Shown here: positions 1 through 4,467 of the stretch, in pieces | Layout: the number at the start of each line of letters is the position of its first letter | Position numbering within the stretch: position 1 is the first letter of the stretch | Source: Spirochaetaceae bacterium | GTDB lineage: Bacteria > Spirochaetota > Spirochaetia > DSM-27196 > SKKC01 | Reading direction: 5' to 3' | Length of the DNA stretch: 7,046 nucleotides | Assembly: GCA_003552745.1 (NCBI GenBank) | Contig: PUOG01000071.1 | Span: 1 to 7,046, forward strand | The notes under the pieces: model-generated | What the model saw: only the letters and a program-made list of their open reading frames with translations | Told to the model about the DNA's origin: nothing | Databases searched by the model: none | Program-made: the position numbers and the translations under genes

Positions 1-211
1 ACGGCACCGCAAGCGCGACGATACTCGGTAGCGAATACCACAGCAATTCGAGCACGTCTATCACGGGCACCTGCTTCTCGAGAATATCCTCCGCAAGCAG
101 CAGAAGCTGGTTTATGAGAAAAATGCAGAAAAAGAAGAGGAACGCGACGACAAACGAGAAAAAGAGTTCGCCCGCCACGTACCATTCGATCCGCCGCCTT
201 CGAAAAACCAT
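1..211 (-). CDS. LptF/LptG (YjgP/YjgQ) family permease, N-terminal fragment
   Basis: Translating the minus strand from an ATG at 211 gives 70 residues with no stop before the window edge, so only the N-terminus is present. The start reads MVFRRRRIEWYVAGELFF: a short basic cytoplasmic end, then one strongly hydrophobic membrane helix (about residues 16-40, rich in Phe and Leu). A loop with AEDILEKQVPVIDVL follows, then the start of a second helix ending LPSIVALAVP. This helix-loop-helix pattern, with the LP...P segment opening the second helix, is typical of the YjgP/YjgQ permeases. The well-studied members LptF and LptG form the inner-membrane part of the ABC transporter that extracts lipopolysaccharide. 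In a spirochaete the cargo could be another lipid. The ATG is the only start codon after an in-frame TAA at 233-235. A modest GGGG (218-221) lies 6 nt upstream. I cannot tell LptF from LptG on this fragment. Confidence 0.82.
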   Translation of the reverse strand, partial: MVFRRRRIEWYVAGELFFSFVVAFLFFFCIFLINQLLLLAEDILEKQVPVIDVLELLWYSLPSIVALAVP

Positions 212-248
212 CGTTGACCCCGGCGGTTGTGGTTATGCGACATGCCGC

Positions 249-283
249 TTCCCACCGGCCTTCATCTCGAAGACCGGTGGGAA
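249..283 (-). repeat. Strong hairpin between pnp and the permease gene
   Basis: The arms TTCCCACCGG (249-258) and CCGGTGGGAA (274-283) are perfect 10-bp inverse complements. After one C/A mismatch the stem continues with CTTC/GAAG (260-263 with 269-272), closing on a 5-nt loop. No T-run follows on either strand, so it does not look like a textbook intrinsic terminator. A 3'-end stabilising structure, a processing site or a partial attenuator before the permease gene is more likely. It starts 4 nt after a TAA at 288-290 that closes the repeat-bearing reading frame next to pnp. Confidence 0.7.
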
Positions 284-287
284 CAGC

Positions 288-432
288 TTAACCGCTCTTC
301 GGCGCGAACGCAGCGCGATTCTGATCGTCGCGAGCAGCGCGATTCCGATCGTCGCGGGCAGCGCGATTCTGATCGTCGCGGGCAGCGCGATTCCGATCGT
401 CGCCCGAGTTGACGTAGAAAACCGCCTCCAAC
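288..432 (-). other. Out-of-frame candidate extension of the PNPase C-terminal tail
   Basis: Directly after the pnp stop, another minus-strand frame stays open to a TAA at 288-290. It would encode AELEAVFYVNSG, then four copies of an octapeptide alternating DDRNRAA and DDQNRAA, then FAPKSG. Removing a single C from the CGCCGC just before the pnp TGA joins this frame to pnp, turning the end GGRNRR-stop into GGRNRAELEAV and giving a PNPase of about 778 residues. Charged, Arg/Asp/Asn-rich disordered tails are common after the S1 domain of PNPase. The segment may be a former or frameshifted tail, or untranslated sequence. It has no separate start codon with a convincing ribosome binding site. Confidence 0.4.
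309..404 (-). repeat. Four tandem 24-bp repeats after pnp
   Basis: Four head-to-tail 24-bp units lie at 381-404, 357-380, 333-356 and 309-332 (transcription order). They differ only at the first base, at the last base and at one internal G/A that alternates G, A, G, A, giving a higher-order 48-bp period. On the minus strand the shared core is GACGATCRGAATCGCGCTGC. The unit is a multiple of three, so in the appropriate frame it encodes (R/G)DD(R/Q)NRAA. Units 2-4 can each form a short hairpin, CGCGA with TCGCG around a 9-nt loop; the first unit begins with G instead of C and keeps 4 bp. A degenerate fifth copy overlaps the last codons of pnp (434-453). Confidence 0.95.
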
Positions 433-2625
433 TCAGCGGCGATTCCGACCGCCACGACGTCCGCCCGAGCCACCCCCATCGCGCGGCTCACGATGCTTCT
501 CTCGGGACCTTCGCTCGTCTGAAGCCGCGTCCCCTCGCGGCGCCACCTTGTCCCGGTTCTCTTCTTCGTAAATGAGCTTGAGGTTGAAACGCCCCATCTT
601 GTCGATCTCCATGATCTTAACGGGAACCTCTTGCCCGAGCTGCAGCACGTCCTCTACCGACTCTACGCGATGGTCGGCCATCTTCGAGATATGGCACAGC
701 CCTTCGCGCCCCGGAAGGAACTCGATGAAGGCGCCGAAGTCGACGATTCGTCGCACAACTCCGTCGTACGTCTTTCCGACTTCGGGCTCCTCGAGTAACG
801 ACATAAACGCAGCTTTTGCCGCTTCCGCGCCGGCTTTGTCCTGGGAATAGATCGTTACCGTACCGTCATTGTCGATGTTCGTCGTAACATCGTGCTTCTC
901 GGAAATCGATTTGATCGTCTTGCCGCTCGGCCCAATGAGAAGCCCTATCTTCTCCTGATCGACGGTAAAACTCAGTATTCTCGGAGCGAACTCGCTCAGA
1001 TTACCTCTTGGCGCATCGATGGTCTCTGACATGACGTTGAGAATATGCAATCGTCCTCGACGCGCCTGTTCGAGGGCTTGCCTCATAACCTGCGGATCGA
1101 CGTTGGAGATCTTGATATCCATCTGGAAGGCGGTTATTCCGTCCTCCGTCCCGGCTACCTTGAAATCCATATCACCGAGAGCATCTTCTTCACCGGTGAT
1201 ATCGCTGATTACAACGTCCGTCTCGCTATCGTGGACGAGCCCCATGGCAATTCCGGCAACGGGTTTGTCGATCTTGATTCCGGCATCCATGAGGCTGAGC
1301 GAGCTGCCGCACACCGTCGCCATGGAGCTCGAGCCGTTCGACTCGAGAATCTCCGATACGATCCGGATCGTGTATGGGAAGCTGCTCTTATCCGGAAGAA
1401 CCGCCTGAACGGCTCGCTGTGCGAGATGACCGTGGCCAACCTCGCGCCGCCCGGTACCGAGACGTCCGGTCTCCCCCACCGAAAACGGTGGAAAGTTGTA
1501 ATGCAGCATAAAGTGCTCTCGCCGATCGCCCTCGATGTCATCGAATATCTGCTCGTCCTGGACGGTTCCGAGTGTGGAGACGGCCAATGCCTGCGTTTCT
1601 CCCCGGGTGAAAAGCGCCGAGCCGTGTGCACGCGGAAGCACTCCGATCTCACACGTGATATTCCTGATGTCTTCCGGCCCGCGCCCGTCGGTGCGAATCT
1701 TCCGTTTGAGGACGGACTCCCGAAGGATCTCCTTTTCGAGGTCGTCGAGAACGGCATTGAACCGCTTCTCCTCGCCTTCGGGAATGCGGTCGGCAAACTC
1801 CTCGTTCGCCTGCTCTATCACCCGGTCTATCGCCTTTCGCCGCTCCATCTTTCCCTTAACGAAACACGCTTCTTCGAGTTTCGGCCGAGCGAACTCACGC
1901 AGCTCCGAAGCGAGCTCAAACTCCGGCGGATCTTCAGGCACCGGCAACTTCGCTTTGCCCGCCCTTTCCCGCAGTTCAATCTGCGCGCGGCAGAGAGCGG
2001 CGATCGGTTCTCGTGCCGCGTCGATCGCATCAGCGAGAGCCTCCTCCGAGGCCTGGTCAGCACCGCCTTCCACCATCGTAATGCCCTCTTCGGTACCGGC
2101 CACGATGATATCGAGCGTCCCTCGGTTGAGCTGTTCGAAAGTAGGGTTAATTACATACTCGCCGTCCACAAGCGATACTCGAACTGCACCGGTGGGCCCG
2201 CCGAACGGAATATCGCTGACGGTAACTGCAGCCGAAGCCGCAACCATTCCGATGACGTCCGGAGGATTCTCCTGATCGGCGGAGATTGTCGTCGGCACAA
2301 TCTGGATGTCACGTTTGAACTTCTTGTTAAACAGCGGGCGCATCGGACGATCGATAAGCCGCGAAACAAGGATCTCGCGATCTTTCGGTCGTCCTTCGCG
2401 CTTAATGAAGCCGCCCGGAATCTTACCGGCAGCGTAGTACTTTTCGTTATAGTCCACCGAAAGCGGTAGAAAGTCGACGTCGAGCTCCTTGCTCGAGCAG
2501 CAGACCGTAGCGATCACCGCGCTGCCGCCATACTTCGCGAATACCGAGCCGTTTGCCTGCTTTGCCAGTCGGCCGGTTTCCAGAGTCAACTCTTGAGCGC
2601 CGACCTGAACCTTAACCTGTTCCAT
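433..2625 (-). CDS. pnp: Polyribonucleotide nucleotidyltransferase (PNPase)
   Basis: PNPase degrades RNA 3' to 5' by phosphorolysis, releasing nucleoside diphosphates, and can add 3' tails. It acts as a cytoplasmic trimer, often in a degradosome. The 730-residue product is of normal family length. In order: first RNase PH-like domain with GKIPGGFIKREGRP (67-80); an alpha-helical linker (about 215-310); second RNase PH domain with AHGSALFTRGETQAL (333-347), GTGRREVGHG (390-399) and the acidic GDMDFKVAG (484-492), whose Asp485 and Asp487 match the catalytic region; a KH domain with GLLIGPSGKTI (561-571); an S1 domain (about 617-685); and a basic Gly/Arg tail ending GGRRGGRNRR. The ATG at 2625 is chosen because MEQVKVQ is the usual family start and AAGGAAGAG lies upstream. 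The open frame also extends to a GTG at 2676, but those 17 residues do not resemble the family. The gene follows rpsO by 83 nt, a conserved pairing. Its end may be altered by a 1-nt indel. Confidence 0.98.
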   Translation of the reverse strand: MEQVKVQVGAQELTLETGRLAKQANGSVFAKYGGSAVIATVCCSSKELDVDFLPLSVDYNEKYYAAGKIPGGFIKREGRPKDREILVSRLIDRPMRPLFNKKFKRDIQIVPTTISADQENPPDVIGMVAASAAVTVSDIPFGGPTGAVRVSLVDGEYVINPTFEQLNRGTLDIIVAGTEEGITMVEGGADQASEEALADAIDAAREPIAALCRAQIELRERAGKAKLPVPEDPPEFELASELREFARPKLEEACFVKGKMERRKAIDRVIEQANEEFADRIPEGEEKRFNAVLDDLEKEILRESVLKRKIRTDGRGPEDIRNITCEIGVLPRAHGSALFTRGETQALAVSTLGTVQDEQIFDDIEGDRREHFMLHYNFPPFSVGETGRLGTGRREVGHGHLAQRAVQAVLPDKSSFPYTIRIVSEILESNGSSSMATVCGSSLSLMDAGIKIDKPVAGIAMGLVHDSETDVVISDITGEEDALGDMDFKVAGTEDGITAFQMDIKISNVDPQVMRQALEQARRGRLHILNVMSETIDAPRGNLSEFAPRILSFTVDQEKIGLLIGPSGKTIKSISEKHDVTTNIDNDGTVTIYSQDKAGAEAAKAAFMSLLEEPEVGKTYDGVVRRIVDFGAFIEFLPGREGLCHISKMADHRVESVEDVLQLGQEVPVKIMEIDKMGRFNLKLIYEEENRDKVAPRGDAASDERRSREKHREPRDGGGSGGRRGGRNRR

Positions 2626-2629
2626 GAGT

Positions 2630-2638
2630 CTCTTCCTT
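2630..2638 (-). promoter_or_regulatory. Ribosome binding site of pnp
   Basis: AAGGAAGAG on the minus strand has its AGGA core 8 nt before the ATG at 2625. This supports that ATG over the upstream in-frame GTG at 2676. Confidence 0.8.
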
Positions 2639-2648
2639 GTGCTGTCAA

Positions 2649-2690
2649 ACGTTCGAGGATCATCAGTGAATACCACACGAACTCGAACAT
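2649..2690 (-). promoter_or_regulatory. Hairpin in the rpsO-pnp intergenic region
   Basis: ATGTTCGAG (2682-2690) pairs with CTCGAACGT (2649-2657) as a 9-bp stem with one G-U pair, around a 24-nt loop. A small inner GTG/CAC stem is possible. No T-run follows, so it is not an intrinsic terminator. In E. coli a stem-loop in this position is cut by RNase III and lets PNPase repress its own mRNA. By analogy this could be a processing or autocontrol site; only the inverted repeat is seen directly. Confidence 0.45.
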
Positions 2691-2708
2691 GAATATCGGG
2701 GGTTGGAC

Positions 2709-2978
2709 CTACTTCCGCAACCCGAGCCGTCCGAGGAGGGCGCGATAGCGGTCGAGATCGTTATCACTGAGGTAACGTAGCAGACGTCTACGGCGTCCGA
2801 CGAGCTGCAGCAATCCTCGTCGCGAATTGTGATCGTGCTTATGGCTTTTGAAATGCTCGGTGAGCTGCTCGATCCGCCGGGTCAGCAGAGCAATCTGCAC
2901 CTCGGTATTCCCGGTGTCGTTCGGCCCCTGGCCGAACTGCTCCACGATCTCGTTCGTTTCTTCCTTAGTCAGAGGCAT
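2709..2978 (-). CDS. rpsO: 30S ribosomal protein S15
   Basis: S15 is a primary binding protein of the 30S subunit. It binds the three-way junction of helices 20-22 in the central domain of 16S rRNA and helps form bridges to the 50S subunit. The product has 89 residues, the standard length. It carries the family signatures DTGNTEVQIALLTRRI (21-36) and HDHNSRRGLLQLVGRRRRLLRYL (48-70), covering the conserved His/Asp/Ser-Arg-Arg region that contacts rRNA. The ATG at 2978 is preceded by AAGGAG (2990-2995) at 11 nt and a second purine run, AGGAAG (2980-2985), right before the start. It sits between truB and pnp, as in many bacteria. A strong promoter about 216 nt upstream suggests it is also transcribed apart from infB-rbfA-truB. 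S15 represses its own mRNA in several bacteria, and the leader here is long enough to hold such a site. Confidence 0.98.
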   Translation of the reverse strand: MPLTKEETNEIVEQFGQGPNDTGNTEVQIALLTRRIEQLTEHFKSHKHDHNSRRGLLQLVGRRRRLLRYLSDNDLDRYRALLGRLGLRK

Positions 2979-2989
2979 GCTTCCTGTTA

Positions 2990-2995
2990 CTCCTT
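2990..2995 (-). promoter_or_regulatory. Ribosome binding site of rpsO
   Basis: AAGGAG lies 11 nt before the rpsO ATG. A CUCC in the leader (3031-3034) could pair with its GGAG (2990-2993), which would hide the site; that pairing is only a possibility. Confidence 0.7.
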
Positions 2996-3062
2996 ACGTT
3001 GCTGCTTGGCATAGTGAATACGGTCGATCGGGAGAACGCGCCGGCACGACAGCACTGGATAT

Positions 3063-3125
3063 ACAGACGCTTTCGGCTATCCGCGGGGCTCACTGAACCT
3101 CGACTCGATACTCGAAAGCGTCCGC
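3063..3125 (-). promoter_or_regulatory. Structured element in the rpsO leader, candidate S15 autoregulatory site
   Basis: On the minus strand GCGGACGCTTTCG (3113-3125) pairs with CGAAAGCGTCTGT (3063-3075): 13 pairs, of which the central ten are perfect Watson-Crick and two of the outer three are G-U. Inside, TATC (3107-3110) can pair with GATA (3078-3081), and GGTTC (3095-3099) with GAGCC (3087-3091) around a 3-nt loop. The stem contains an adjacent G-U then G-C step (3123/3065, 3122/3066), the kind of GU/GC motif S15 recognises in 16S helix 22. Known S15 leaders differ widely in fold between bacterial groups, so position and motif are suggestive only. An RNA processing hairpin is the main alternative. 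Confidence 0.4.
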
Positions 3126-3200
3126 CTGAGATTCCAACGGCATGTGTACAAGCGCGTCCATGAAAAACCGATCACCGACTCCGATGCGTTTTGTCGCACA

Positions 3201-3229
3201 ATTATCGATGAGAGGTACAGATGTGTCAA
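3201..3229 (-). promoter_or_regulatory. Sigma-70 type promoter for rpsO-pnp
   Basis: TTGACA (3224-3229), a perfect -35 box, is followed after exactly 17 nt by GATAAT (3201-3206), one mismatch from the consensus TATAAT. The -35 box contains the TGA stop codon of truB, so it lies at the gene junction. Transcription would begin near 3194-3195 and give a leader of about 216 nt before rpsO. An independent rpsO promoter after truB is also known in E. coli. Confidence 0.75.
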
Positions 3230-4113
3230 CCGCAGACGAATCGATATCGGAACCTGCCCGACTCGAACGATCCAACCGCGAGAAGCCGTCGCTCTCCGTC
3301 GAACAGTGCGACCGGCTCCCCGTCGGCCGGGTCAAAACCCTCCTCGAAGCGAAGGCTTGTCCGCGGCAACACGCCTCCGTTCCGGATTACTTTCGCGGTA
3401 TCCGGACCGGCAATAGCGCGAGAAAAGGAAGGAAGCTGTGACAGAAAATCGTACGCCGACAACAGATCGTGAATGCCGGGAGGACCATCTCCCGAAACCG
3501 CCTGTTCGACGCTGAATGGACCCACCGCGGTTCTGCGAAGCATGGCAACGTAGGCGACGGAATTGCACTTCTTCCCCATATCACGGGCGATCGCCCGAAT
3601 GTACGTGCCTGAGGACGCCTGAATGCGTACGGAGAGCTTCGGAGGGGCCCAATCGAGAATTGTGATGTCTCGAATGTGAACCGTACGTTCCGGTAATGAG
3701 ACCTGTTCACCGGCACGCGCACGGCGATACGCGCGCTCGCCGTCGACATGCACTGCCGAATAGGCCGGTACCGTTTGTTGAATCGTTCCTCGAAAACCGC
3801 CCAGCGAGCGCTCGATCTCGTCGAAGGAAGGTATTGCAGCCGATGCGATCACCTCCCCTTCCGGATCAAGTGTGTCGGTCTCCGTGCCGAAGTAAAAGTC
3901 CGCTTCGTACGTCTTATCCAGTCCGGTTATCCAGCCGGAGAGCTTCGTGAGTTTTCCGACAAGTACGATCAACAGTCCCGACGCGAAAGGATCGAGCGTT
4001 CCGCTGTGACCCACCTTCGCCCCGCGAAAGGTCCTCTTAACCGCACCGAGCGCGTTATGGGAGGAAATCCCTCTCGCCTTGTCGAGAAGAATCGCGCCAT
4101 CGGCGGAGCTCAA
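3226..4113 (-). CDS. truB: tRNA pseudouridine(55) synthase TruB
   Basis: TruB isomerises U55 of the T loop of tRNA to pseudouridine and also acts as a tRNA-folding chaperone. The 295-residue product is close to the usual length. Motifs: GAILLDKARGISSHNAL (6-22) at the N-terminus; HSGTLDPFASGLL (36-48) with the catalytic Asp41; VPAYSAVHVDGERAYRRAR (115-133) with the conserved Tyr118; SSGTYIRAIARDMG (167-180); and LRRTAVGPFSVEQA (192-205). A short C-terminal part ends GERRLLAVGSFESGRFRY, as in TruB proteins with a reduced PUA-like end. The start is TTG. It is the only start codon between an in-frame TGA at 4138-4140 and the conserved GAILLDK motif, and AGGGAG lies 8 nt upstream. The TTG shares bases with the rbfA stop (TTGA), which suggests translational coupling. 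ribF, often next, is missing. Confidence 0.97.
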   Translation of the reverse strand: MSSADGAILLDKARGISSHNALGAVKRTFRGAKVGHSGTLDPFASGLLIVLVGKLTKLSGWITGLDKTYEADFYFGTETDTLDPEGEVIASAAIPSFDEIERSLGGFRGTIQQTVPAYSAVHVDGERAYRRARAGEQVSLPERTVHIRDITILDWAPPKLSVRIQASSGTYIRAIARDMGKKCNSVAYVAMLRRTAVGPFSVEQAVSGDGPPGIHDLLSAYDFLSQLPSFSRAIAGPDTAKVIRNGGVLPRTSLRFEEGFDPADGEPVALFDGERRLLAVGSFESGRFRYRFVCG

Positions 4114-4454
4114 TCGCCTTGCTCCCTCTCGATCGCATCAATCACCCGTTGACCGTCGCGGATCGTCGTATCCACAACGAACCGCAATCGGGGAGTCGTT
4201 TTCCAGTGAACCCGCGAAGCAATCCGTGACTGGAGAAATCCCGCCGCCGCGTTAAGTCCCTTTACGGACTTTTCGAGCTCGGCACGTTCGAGATATCCCG
4301 AAATCCGAATCGTTGCGTATCGCAAATCGCGTGATACATCGACGTCCACGACCGAGCAGAGCGAGCTCACGCGCGGGTCCTTGATATCACGTCCCACGAT
4401 AGCCGAGCTGACGATCTCACCGATCAGCCGGGACGCCCTGAGAATCCTGTCCAT
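4110..4454 (-). CDS. rbfA: Ribosome-binding factor A
   Basis: RbfA binds the immature 30S subunit near the 5' end of 16S rRNA (helix 1) and is needed for late maturation and growth in the cold. The product has 114 residues, normal for this small single-domain type II KH-like protein. Family features are the N-terminal basic helix (MDRILRASRLIGEIVSSAI), DIKDPRVSSL (23-32), VDVSRDLRYATIRISG (38-53), and LQSRIASRVHWKTTPRLRFVVD (74-95). The ATG at 4454 follows the infB stop by 13 nt. Only a weak GAG-containing site precedes it, so translation probably depends on ribosomes finishing infB. Its TGA overlaps the TTG start of truB. The infB-rbfA-truB order is widely conserved. Confidence 0.96.
   Translation of the reverse strand: MDRILRASRLIGEIVSSAIVGRDIKDPRVSSLCSVVDVDVSRDLRYATIRISGYLERAELEKSVKGLNAAAGFLQSRIASRVHWKTTPRLRFVVDTTIRDGQRVIDAIEREQGD
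4122..4127 (-). promoter_or_regulatory. Ribosome binding site of truB
   Basis: AGGGAG inside the last rbfA codons lies 8 nt before the TTG at 4113. It supports this non-ATG start, since no ATG or GTG is available in frame nearby. Confidence 0.7.
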
Positions 4455-4467
4455 AGGCGTATCTCAA

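Noticed and set aside
309..404. Tandem repeats as a CRISPR array
   Set aside because: The units are directly adjacent with no spacers and no cas genes nearby.
114..575. Plus-strand frame with a hydrophobic repeat (SAILIVA/SAIPIVA) and another with RDSDRR repeats
   Set aside because: The repeat unit is 24 bp, so every frame through it is open and repetitive. These frames run antisense to the permease and pnp. Only the minus-strand frame that links to the PNPase tail has supporting context.
1045..2469. A 474-codon open frame on the plus strand opposite pnp
   Set aside because: It is fully antisense to an unmistakable PNPase and its protein has no recognisable motif. Long antisense frames are expected opposite GC-rich genes with strong codon bias.
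2641..2650. TTGACA upstream of pnp as a possible -35 box
   Set aside because: No -10 element lies 16-18 nt downstream, and the motif is only about 25 nt before the pnp start codon.
3090..3161. A 23-codon ATG frame in the rpsO leader
   Set aside because: It has no good ribosome binding site and no recognisable product, and its end lies inside the leader stem. The longer version of this frame (to 3335) overlaps truB and is a shadow.
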